Origin: Cichorium intybus
Taxonomy: Eukaryota; Streptophyta; Magnoliopsida; Asterales; Asteraceae
Length of the DNA: 64,000 nucleotides
Direction: 5' to 3'
NCBI GenBank assembly: GCA_023525715.1
Contig: CM042014.1
Span: 16,967,563 to 17,031,562 of the forward strand
In this document: positions 37,919-51,100 of the stretch, piece by piece
Layout of the letters: each line of letters opens with the position of its first letter
Numbering within the stretch: position 1 is the first letter of the stretch
Translations under genes and position numbers: made by a program
The notes under the pieces: generated by a model
Databases searched by the model: none
Seen by the model: the letters and a program-made list of their open reading frames with translations, nothing else
Told to the model about the DNA's origin: nothing

Positions 37919-39705
37919 ATGTTCAAGAAACTAGTTCTTTCCTTCGTTTTCGTGTCATGGCTTTTTGTGGTTCGTGTCCACTGTGAGGACCCGTATGTGT
38001 TCTTCAAATGGCACGTTACATTCGGGAACCTTTCGCTCGTAGGAGTTCCACAACAAGTCATTCTCATCAACGGTAAGTTTCCGGGCCCTACAATCAATTG
38101 TTCTACCAACGAAAACATCGTTGTAAACGTGTTCAATGAGATTAACGAGCCTATTCTTTTTACGTGGAACGGTATTCGACAGCGAAAGAACTCATGGCAA
38201 GATGGTCGTCCGGGGGTCAATTGCCCTATCCAGCCGGGGACAAATTACACCTACAAGTTTCAGGTTAAAGACCAAATCGGCTCCTTCTTTTACTACCCTA
38301 CAACGTCATTGCACCGCGCGGCTGGTGGCTATGGTGCCATCAACGTCCATAGCCGCCCCAAGATTCCGGTGCCGTTTGATTGGCCAGCGGAGGAGTTTAA
38401 CGTTCTGATTGCAGACTGGTACATCAAGAGCCATTCTGCACTGAAAAAGATACTGGATGGTGGTAAAAGGACTCTACGGCGTCCTGCTGGTATCATCATC
38501 AACGACAAGTCCGGTAAGGGTGACGGAAAAGATGAACCCTTATTTACAATGCAACCTGGATTAACTTATCGATTCAGGTTTTGCAATGTCGGTTTAAAGA
38601 CTTCGCTCAATGTTCGTTTTCAGGATCACGATATGAAACTGGTTGAGATCGAAGGCTCTCACACGGTTCAATATGACTACGATTCACTCGATATCCATCT
38701 CGGTCAATGCTTATCGGTTTTGGTCACGGCAGATCAAGAACCAAAAGACTACTACTTGGTGGTCTATACTCGTTTCCGGAAGCCATCACTTAACGCCACC
38801 GCCACCATCCGGTACGCCAGTACTCCAGACGGCATGGTGGTTCGGCCATCAGCGGAACTTCCACCTCCTCCACCAAACGATCCGCCACTTGCCATAGCAT
38901 GGTCGATAAACCAGTTCCGGTCATTCAAGCGTAACCTGACGGCGAGTGCCGCTCGTCCTAATCCACAAGGTTCATACCGTTACGGATCAATCAACATCAC
39001 CCGGACCATTCGCATAGCGAGCTCCGCCGGCACTGTCAATGGCAAGATCAGATACGCCCTTAATGGTATATCTCATGAAGACACCGAAACGCCACTCAAG
39101 CTAGCGGAGTACTTCGGTGTTGCAGACAAAGTGTTTGAATACAACTCAATGAAAGACAAACCACCTGATAACCTTAACCGAATCGTGGTTAAACCAAACG
39201 TCCTCAACGGCACTTACCGTAACTTCGTCGAGATCATCTTTGAGAACTCGGAGAAAAGCATCCAGTCATACCATCTCTCCGGATATACGTTCTTCGCCGT
39301 CGCGTAAGATTTATATATGCATATACAAAACCCATTTCTCTTTCACTTCGTGATTCGTTATACACTCGTAAAGTTGAATTCTTTTTCGATTTCCGTAGGA
39401 TTGAATCTGGAAAATGGAGCCCGAAAAACAGGAAGGATTACAATATGATCGATGCTGTGAGTAGGTATAGCATTCAAGTGTACCCTGGATCATGGGCAGC
39501 CATCTTGACAGCATTCGACAACGCTGGAATGTGGAACTTGAGGGCTCAAACACTCGAGCGAAATTACTTGGGCCAGCAGCTATACATCAGCGTCCTCTCG
39601 CCGGAGAAGTCCCTGCGCGACGAGTACAACATCCCGGAGACGTTTCCGCTATGCGGCATAGTTGAAGACATGCCCATGCCGCCACCGGCTTATACCATGT
39701 TTTAA
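37919..39705 (+). CDS. SKS11-14-like: SKU5-similar multicopper-oxidase-like protein, pollen (NTP303/Bp10) type
   Basis: Secreted glycoprotein of the L-ascorbate-oxidase-homologue group, important in pollen tubes. Two exons (37919-39303, 39399-39705) give 563 codons, a usual length. A signal peptide (residues 1-22) ends at HCEDPYVFF; three cupredoxin domains follow. Copper ligands of true oxidases are replaced: the first HWHG motif reads TWNG, and the distal His motifs read YHLSGY and GMWN, so trinuclear copper chemistry is unlikely. Several N-glycosylation sequons (NCST, NYTY, NATA, NLTA, NITR, NGTY) are visible. No C-terminal hydrophobic GPI signal is seen, which fits the pollen clade and not SKU5 itself. 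Coding sequence is GC-richer than its surroundings. The single intron is far fewer than in other SKS genes. Confidence 0.92.
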
Positions 39706-42063
39706 CGTATACCATGTAATCGTTAACCTCAAGTACATGGTTCGAGCTACTCGTGACGAAGTTAAAAATAATTACTGCCATCGACAGCGACGAGTTTGGC
39801 TGTTTGGCGATCTCATTGGAGGAGGAGATGCCACGAGAAGAAAAATATTGGAACACAAGCAAAGTGTTAATTCCAACTGGAGAGATAAACACGGCATGCA
39901 TGAGGGGCGGTTGACACGATATATATGCATCCGATCATGAAAGTGCTTTTTTAAGATTTTGAAGTTTGTTTCAATTTTGATATTTTTTTTCTTCTTTGTA
40001 GTTTCATTAGGTCGATGTAGTTTGGCCACCGATGTTTTGGTATCCTGTTTCTAGTTCAATTTAGTGGTCGATTCTTTGAATCTTTATATATTTAAATATA
40101 AAGAGGTCAAATTAATAAAAAGAAAATCAAATAGCAGGATGTTTTGAAAGAAAATTTGTCAAATATACTGAACTTGGGTTTCAGCCAGCCTTGTCGCGGA
40201 AATTCTATGTTCTTTTGGAAGATACGGTATCGCGAATATATAAGAAACTATTAAAACACAAATAGAGATGGAAAAATCACAAAAAATTGCATAAAACGAA
40301 GATGTAAGAAAGTTTTAGAAATTTTAATGATGTAAACAGTTATTATTGTAAAAGTGATATCGTAAAAAACAAAGTTAAAAAAAGATGTAAAAGAAGTTGT
40401 ACACAAAGAATGTTAAAAAGCAAGTTTTAAAATATACAATAACAAAAGTTTAAAAATAGAGTCGAGGAAAATTTACAAAAAGTTTAGAACAAATTCGCTA
40501 AAATAATTAAACATTATGCTAAAATTGTAAAAAACGGAAACCAAATTCGTAAAAATAATTGAATGTTGGGCTAAATCTATAAGAAAAATGAAAATTAGGC
40601 TTCAAATGTAAAAACAAATGATGATAGCTGTGGGTTGGGCAGATATGGGTAAGGGTGAACACGGTATCAGAACCGGGCCGAACCAAACTGCTACCTATAT
40701 TGAAACTAAAATAGCATAAAAATAGGTACCGAATAGTGAACTGAAATTATAGGGTACCGTATCGGTTCTGTTCAGAAAAATAGTTTAGTTTGAACTTAGA
40801 AGTAAAAAAAAGTACTGGATCGAAATGGTACCGGTGCCGAAAGTACCAAAACTTAAATAGTTCAAAAATAAGAAATGAATATCGAACTGCAATCTAGGTT
40901 ACGATACTAGTTCTGTTCAGCATCATCGGTATTTTTGCTTACCCTAAATATGTGTAAGAATCCGAATACAAGCGGGTTAGCAATGAGATTCGAACCCAAC
41001 CTCTGTATAAGAATGTAAGCTAAAAACATCATTGGTTATTTACATCAAAATACCCCTCAAAATAATTATAAACCTATTAAATAATGAATCAAAACCGCCA
41101 TAGTTTTTACATCATTCAACATTCTACATATTCTATTAATTTTTTTAAGAAATTATTACCAATGAGCAAATTTAATGTGTATTGGATCCCGAGTAATTAA
41201 GAGTTTAAACATTTCTTATAATAATATATTATAATAAAAGTACAATTGGTTAAATTCGAGTTGCATTTTTAACTAGTGGTCTATGAGGTGACTTTCGCCC
41301 TATGAATAGGTTGTCTTTGAGGTGGTTGTGTTCGTACTACAAATTTGAAGACAAAATTTATGAGTTTTTAAACTCTTCACTCTTTATGAACTTTGGAAGT
41401 TATGTATTCAAAATTCATGAATCAATCAGCTGGATCGATTGGGGTGAACTTTATAACTTATGTTATCAAAACTTATAAATCAATTTGTTGAGTCGATTGT
41501 TGTGATCATTTTATACCATGATACTTGTACATGGGCACTCTAATGCACTTCTAACCATTTTGTTATACTTTCATATTTGTAGATTTACCTTAGGACATGA
41601 ACATATCAAACACTTCCAACATACATCGTTATTTTGGAGAGAAAAGCTCAGATTTTACCCCTTTAAAAAAAACATCAATAAGCCACAACGAAACGAGAAA
41701 GTTGGTTTAATAATTTCTGTTGGTAGAAAAGAAAATGAAAATGACTCGGTATATTTTATAAAGCTTATAATTTTTCCTACATAAAGTTGACATCAAGGTC
41801 AAACCTTTTGAAGAAAAAATAAAGGACAAAACCCAAGAAATTTTCTAACACTCAATATCAAACCTAATAGCAAGATATTAGAAACATAACCAGGCAGGTA
41901 GAATGAGTCAACAAACACAGATTATTCAAATCAATTCAGAATCATAAAAATTTTGACAAAGACAGCAATTAAAAAAAACAAGTAGAAAGTACACACACAC
42001 ACACACCAAGCATCACACAAAAGACACCCAAATCAGTAATCAACAGAATAAGAGACATCTCAT
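39706..42063. other. Intergenic region with a possible degraded hAT-like repeat
   Basis: No gene is recognised. At 40650-40946 a 297-bp segment starts TAAGGGTGAACA and ends TGCTTACCCTA, with flanks GATATGGG and AATATGTG (6 of 8), so it may be an old hAT-type MITE; its interior has repeated GGTACC/GAACTG motifs. A short (AC)n lies at 41991-42006. Confidence 0.4.
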
Positions 42064-44418
<2,355 letters not shown>

Positions 44419-45932
44419 AAACCAAGTCGGAGTTGAATCGAAGAGCAGGCGAGTCTCTGCTACGACTCTCGGCGTTTAGGAATCGCGAAACAGAGAGAGA
44501 TAGAAAGAGAAATATGGAGAGAGAAAAAGAGGAAGAAAGGAGGTGGGGGATTTGGGGAGATATTTATTTTGGTGGAGAGGGTTGCGATGTGTCTGTCTTA
44601 CATACAAACCCACCCCAATTTCACTATTTTTTTTATTTTCTTTTAATTCATGAGCATGATTTTGCTTTTTAGGTCAAACCCTCTACCCTACTATTTCTTC
44701 TTTTCTTTTATAATTTTTTATTAAAATTTAAACTCGTGAAGACTAACATTCTTTTAATGAAGATTCAAAAAAAATTTGAAAAATTAGTAATATACCTTAT
44801 CTATTTCACTATTTGTGTATAATATAGTTTTTTTATGTATCATGACATTTTATACCGACTTTTTCGTTGTTATGATATTGTACTTTAAATATATATCAAG
44901 ACATCATAGTTTAAAATATCTATCCAATTACTATAGTAAAAATTGTTTTAGATTGATATAAGTATAATTGGGGGGTTTTCTTAATTGAGCATATTAAAAA
45001 TAAAGATAGAGTATTATGAATAAACAAATCAATGAATATGCAATGATATTTTTCTTGTATTTGACCATTTATGAAAATGAAGTTGAAGGTTTTTGTTTGT
45101 TACGTTATGAATTTAAACATCAATGTGTTTCTTGCGGTATATGTTTTCATTGCGTTCAATAATATTGGTGTTGATTACGTAATTATATCTAGTTTTAATC
45201 TGTTTGTCAATTAGTTATGGAATTTTTTCAAAAAAGCTACTGATTTTATCATGTTATCTAATAAATCACTGTTTTGTATTTTATTTTTTTTCCTTTTTGA
45301 AAAATACACCAAAATTTCAACAAGGTTTCAAAAAAAACCATTGATAACAAAAGAAAATTTAAAAAAAAAATTTACGAAAATTATTTTCAGGATAATAACG
45401 TTATTTTTTATCATAGAATAGATTTTTTGTTAACGACTATGGGAAAGAATTGTTTCATTCCTTTATTAAAACTAAAATCGAACCGAAAATTTTGTTTTTT
45501 AACTTCGGAAATATCAAACTATCGGTTTCGGTTTCTCTTTTCTTTAGGTTTTTCGGTTTTTTGTTTTTATTTTTATTTTTAGGGGTTTTTCATAAAAAAT
45601 GCTGCTTAAAGTTTAAAAAAAAACAATTTGTTTTTTTATAGAAGTTGAATCACCATGGGTTGAAATTACATAGAGAAAGTTCTTTTGATTTCAAGGATAA
45701 CTCAAAACACGTTTAAGATATCTATCTTCAAATTTGCATCATAATATATTGATAAAAATAATAAGCATCTAATTATTTTTTATATGAAAGTAGAATATAA
45801 TTGTTTTATAAAGATATTCATGACATATATTGCAGTTTAAGCATGATGATGAAAACCTATTAACGATGTATATGGTGCAAAAACACTATAACTTCAACAT
45901 AAATCATGAATATATTTGTAAAACTATAATAT

Positions 45933-45935
<3 letters not shown>
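44419..45935. promoter_or_regulatory. 5' UTR/promoter of the eIF5-mimic gene and AT-rich flank
   Basis: From 44430 to 44560 the plus strand is GA-rich (CT-rich on the gene strand), typical of a plant leader. Beyond 44650 the sequence is AT-rich, with nothing recognised except a short AACCGAA-rich patch near 45480-45560. Confidence 0.4.

Positions 45936-46024
<89 letters not shown>
45936..46024. repeat. (TA)n tract, left half
   Basis: About 89 bp of TA repeat ending exactly at the Helitron 5' terminus; continued by the tract at 47463-47552. Confidence 0.9.
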
Positions 46025-46027
<3 letters not shown>

Positions 46028-47461
46028 TATCCTAATAAATAAGTAATTCAAAGCCACATGTCATCTCCTCATTGATTTTGACACATGTCATTTTCTCATA
46101 ATTTTGAATTTCTTAAAAAAATTGTTTGAATTGAATGTATTTAATTCTAATAATTCATAACTTAAGCAATAAATTAGGAACCTAGCAATTTAATTAATGG
46201 ATTCTAACAATTTAATTATCACTTAAATGAAATGACAAGAGAATGCATCATATTGTCATTTTCTTCTCATCGATGATACATATGTCAATAATTTCGGAAA
46301 GGTAGCATGATGATTAATGGATTTTTTTTCGAATGTCATAGATCTTTAATGCAGGTCCAAAAACAAACATAAAACTATATTTACGTTTAAAAATTTTATT
46401 ATACTAATTTTATAATTAATATATCTTATATAGTTTACTAAGTTTGGATAACCTTTGATTTATTATGTCTATTAAAAATATAATAACTAATTTCCATAAT
46501 AGAATTAAAATATTTAACATAATAATAAAAAAACACGGCACACACGCGCATGCACGCACGCACCAGGGTCGGCCTTAAGGGTATTCAAAATGCATGAACG
46601 TAAAATTTTTACGTTTAATATATTAGTGATGGAAAATCCATCGGTAAACCTTTACAAATTCCGTCGTTAAAAAGTTTTATTGATGGCTATTTTTTACTAT
46701 TCATTATTATTGATCAGTTTCGTATAAATATATATTCTAAAATGAAACATGTTATATTCATAAATGAATACAAAAATTCTAAAATATTTTATGAAACGAT
46801 ATATTATAATAAGTACACAATATATTCTAATTGAAAATTACATACTTTAATTTTAATTGAAAACATCAACATACTAATGTCGTCGTCGCATTGCGCGGGT
46901 ATACACCTAGCAGTGAAGCAATATTATTGGGTAATCATGTTATAGAAATAGATATTATATCTTGAAATAATATTGGAAATCGTACATTTATTCCAAAAAT
47001 GTCTTTGACGCCTTCAGATAGAAGAATTTCTTTCAAATTTCAAAGAAAACAATTTTCATTGACTGTATGTTTTGCAATGACAATAAATAATAGTCAACGG
47101 CAATCTCTATCAAAGGTGTGTTTGTTTCTGAGACAACCAGTCTTCACACACGACAAGTTGTTTGTTATATTTTCGAGAGTTAAAAGTAAAGATAGATTAA
47201 AAATGTTAATTTTAGACGACGGTAAACTTAGCAATAGAACAACAAATGTTGTATTCAAAGAAGTCTTTCAAAATTTGTAATTTGTTATAATTGTTCAAAG
47301 TTTATCAACATTATGTTGTAATGTTTAATTTAATAATGTATATATCCAAAAATTTCATTATATATTGTCGAGAATTTGTTATACATAATTATTAGTGTTT
47401 AGGTTTTTTTATTTAATAATTATTTTGTATCATCCCGTGTAATACACGGGTCTTACAACTA

Positions 47462-47462
<1 letters not shown>
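46025..47462 (+). mobile_element. Truncated Helitron with PIF1-helicase tail
   Basis: The 5' end is TCCTATCCTAATAAATAAG, preceded by A. The 3' end has a perfect 7-bp stem with 3-nt loop, CCCGTGTAATACACGGG (47434-47450), then 8 nt, then CTAG (47459-47462) followed by T. TC...CTRR ends, a 3' hairpin and insertion between A and T define Helitrons. It is 1438 bp, so it lacks the Rep domain and most of the helicase. A second possible 3' end (GCGCGGGTATACACCTAG) occurs inside at about 46894-46911. The element sits inside a TA repeat. Confidence 0.85.
46918..47280 (+). pseudogene. C-terminal fragment of a Helitron PIF1-like helicase
   Basis: The frame from 46999 reads a 93-residue tail matching the end of PIF1/RRM3-type helicases: SFKFQRKQFSLTVCFAMT, then a degenerate NNSQRQSL where the family has a conserved NKSQGQSL, then FTHDKLFVIFSRVKSKDRLK. 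Family-like residues (GNHVIEIDI) also precede the ATG but are followed by a stop. Loss of the Lys and Gly in the last motif, and the missing N-terminal two thirds, make it non-functional. Confidence 0.8.

Positions 47463-47552
<90 letters not shown>
47463..47552. repeat. (TA)n tract, right half
   Basis: About 90 bp of TA repeat starting at the Helitron 3' terminus. With the left half it forms a tract of about 180 bp once the Helitron is removed. Confidence 0.9.
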
Positions 47553-47553
<1 letters not shown>

Positions 47554-48170
47554 TTTTGTATCAATATCATTTGATGTTTGTTATTTTTGTCTATATATAA
47601 TATTTACTATTTAGTAGAAGTTTTAAGATAGATCTATTAAAATTAGGGTCGAGTGTATAGATCTACTCATAGTGAACCAACGAGAAGGCCCATATAAATG
47701 AAGGGAAGAGTAAGGGGACACGACTTCCATTTCAAAGGGTTAACATATGTCACAAATCACGGAACCTCAAAGGTTGGTTAACATATGAACACCTAAGTAA
47801 ATGTATATGATGACAGACACAAACCGTATGAATTTCAAATACCAAAATTTAATCGAGAAAAAATAAAGACAGTTTGCAAAAGTCAAAACATGTCATAAAT
47901 CACAAAGTTTACAAATGGCAAACACAAGTAGATGAGAGGTGAGTAGCAGTAAATTAGCATGGATTAACTCTATGTGCTTATTTACAAATAAATATGATCC
48001 ATACAACATCAACATCACAGGCTCTAACAACCATTAAATGTGCTTGCTACATGATCTATTTGACTCCATGGTTATAACTACTACCAACATCACTAATTTT
48101 ACTTGAGAGACACATTAAACAAACAAAAGATCTAAGTAAGAACAATCACCCATCTCCAACCAGATACCAA
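47553..48170. other. Intergenic region downstream of the cohesin gene
   Basis: About 600 bp of AT-rich DNA, the last part probably the 3' UTR of the minus-strand cohesin gene. Nothing else is recognised. Confidence 0.4.
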
Positions 48171-51100
48171 CTAAAATTCTGATTTCAAAAGCTTCGAACG
48201 TGGAAATACATTAATATTTTCAAAAGGATCCGTCTGTTCCACATGGATGTAATCCTTAGTCTTTAAAACCTGTAAAATGCATGTATTATTATTTAACAAT
48301 ATGATGTTTATTGTTTATAGAGTGATATACATCCTTGAAAGCAATGATATGCATACCAGTGTTTCAAAGAACATTCTTGATGCTTCCTTTCGTGTTTTGC
48401 CAGCTAGCAAGTTGTTCACTGCAAGCATATTCCTTCCACGTTCTCCTTCTTTGTCAAACATAATTTGGAGGTATTTTGCAACAGCCCTACCACAATTTCT
48501 CAAAAATCTAAGCATACTAACTTTATGAATAAATACTAAAAAGAATAACTATATTAATTATTTTCTAAAAAAAAAAAAATGTTGATAATGATATACATAC
48601 CTTGTACGAGAAGACCATCCACTATTGTCAAGAAGCTTTGTCGCTTCACCATCACCATCAGGCGCGTAGTCATCAGCTGCGTCACCAGCCTCGTCATCGA
48701 AATTCAAAAAATCTGGCACGAGGCACAATAGTAAGTGACAGCTGGGATATGGTTACATGCTTATTTTAAAACTAAATAGAGTAAGATCGGATGCACACCT
48801 GTATCGTTTACATCATCATCATCATCGACATCAACCCGGTTATCAACAGGGATATCTTCTAGATTCAATGTAGTCATTGGATTAGTAAAGTGATGACGTG
48901 TCCTTTCTCTTTCATCCAATAAAGCGTCTTCCAAGACCCGATTGACTTCCGAATCATACGGTTCAACTGCTACAAATTCTTCTTCACCAAAGATACCATT
49001 TGAGACTTGGTTCTGTGCATTGCAGTCCACATTAGGAGCATAGACCGCATCCTCATTTACAACCACCTCCTCGTTTCTCTTGAATTCAATGTCTTGGTCA
49101 AGAGTTGTACCAATTTGTGATTTTAACCCATCAAATGTAACAGGTTCTTGTTTTTCTTCTGATGTTTCTCTAACTGAAGCATCATCAACCTTTATTTCAC
49201 TTTCGATAGATTTACCAACACTTATATCCACGTCAGCAGACTGTAAATCCATTTTTTCATTTGATCCAAAACCTGGTGGCGGGCCCGTTTGCAGTGAAGC
49301 ATCCATGTCAGCAGACTGGAACTCCATTTTCTCGTTTGATCCAAAACCTGGTGGTGGGCCCGATCGCAGAGAAGCATCCATGTCAACAGACGGTAAATCT
49401 ATTTTTTCATTCGAGTCAAAACCTGGTGGCGGGCCCGTTAGCAGAGCCGCATCCATCTGAATGGTCTTTTCAACCTCGTTCAATCCTGCTGACATGTCAT
49501 TCGTATCACTGGGGACCACCTCAGCATGTTTTGGTGATTCAGCCTCAATATGAATAACAGAAACTCCATTATCGGAATCTTGAAAGCTTTTTTCATCGAT
49601 CTCCATTGCAGTTCCATGATCCAAAACATCATGTTCTGGACCAAAGAGTTCTGTAAAATCTCCAGTTGTATGCATCTGCATCTGTGGTTGATTGTCATAA
49701 TAATCTAAATCTGAGGTTTTATTATCACATGTGTGGTTATCAGTCACAGTCACCAATGGAACCTCAATTGGTTGTGTTTCAGAAACATCTTTCATGGCAA
49801 CATGATCAAACTTATCCTGATCTCTATTTTGAACATCTGGTTGTTCTTCAGAAACATCTTTTATAGGAACAGAATCAAAGTTCTCATGATCCCTGTTTTC
49901 TTTAGGTACATCCGGCGTGTTTTCAGTCACCATTTCCGGTTGTTGTAAGTCCTTTTCATCATTATGAGAAATTGATTTTTGGTCTGTTACACCTTCTAAA
50001 GAAGCATCATCATATTGAGAGACAACAATTTTGCTTATATCATACAACTGACGCTGCAAAGAAGTCAACTTGTTTGACATCCCTGTAAAGTAACACATTG
50101 TCAAAATATAATATTTTGTAGAATTTGTCAACAAACAACTCACCTGTAAATATGGGTTGACCAAAAAGATTATCTTCCCAGAACTGTTTCTCAATCATTG
50201 AAATTTCCGAATGAGTGCAAGGAGCTTTCTTTCTTAACCGCCGAATGTCTTCCGTGTTTGTCAATTGCTGACGTATTGTGCTGTTTTTTTAAAAAATAAA
50301 AAAAGAAATTTTTCAGTGATGACAGACACTAACAAGAAGAAAAAAATTGAGCATTCAACAAGATAATGAAACATACTCGCCATGCAAAACCATGTTATCA
50401 TCCATGAGCACCTTCCTTTTTGAAGTGGTGGTTTTGGGTGCGGTCTTGGGTGCAGATTGCCGCCTTCGTTTTGTAGATGGTGCCTCAGTGGGAGGAGCAG
50501 GAGTAGGAGTAGGAGTGGGCTTCATTTTTAATATTGAAGAGTTTCTTCCAACTGCAACCGAAATATATTAAATAAATAAATCCTCATTTAAGAACCGAAC
50601 TAAAACTTTAAAGGAAATAGTTAGGGTAGTCTTACGGTCTTACCTAATATTGATGACAACAAATCATCATCCCGAATAGATTCTCTACTTGTATTTGTGG
50701 TGGTGTAAAAGCTTGAAGATTCATTTAAATTAAAATTCAAACTCTGAGTTGTCATTTGGCTTTCAGTGATACTGCGTTTTCTTCCTCTTCCTGAATACAT
50801 ATTGTTTCCAGTATCACCTTCATAGCCTGGTGCTATGACAGGTGTACTTTCGGGTACAACCATGTTCTTGGGTGGTAGTTGTGAAAAAGAGAGGAGTTGT
50901 TCAGGGGCAGGGAAGTTGGGTGTGTAGCTGTTGCTGTTATTTACTTGAAACTCTCTTTCATTAACATTCTCCACCTGTCTGTTTGATACAGTGGACGGAA
51001 ATGCCCTTGGGGGTACAACTTCAGCAGGTGTACTTTCTGGTACCAATTCCTTGGGAACATCTGAATGCCCTTGTGAAAAAGACAGCACTTTCTCAGGGGC

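Noticed and set aside
46894..46911. Calling 46025-46911 a complete separate Helitron
   Set aside because: The inner terminus lacks a clear hairpin and is followed by C and not T; the outer terminus is much better. Kept as a finding only.
49080..49557. Plus-strand frames opposite the cohesin exon
   Set aside because: They are mirror frames of the GPPPGF repeat on the coding strand.
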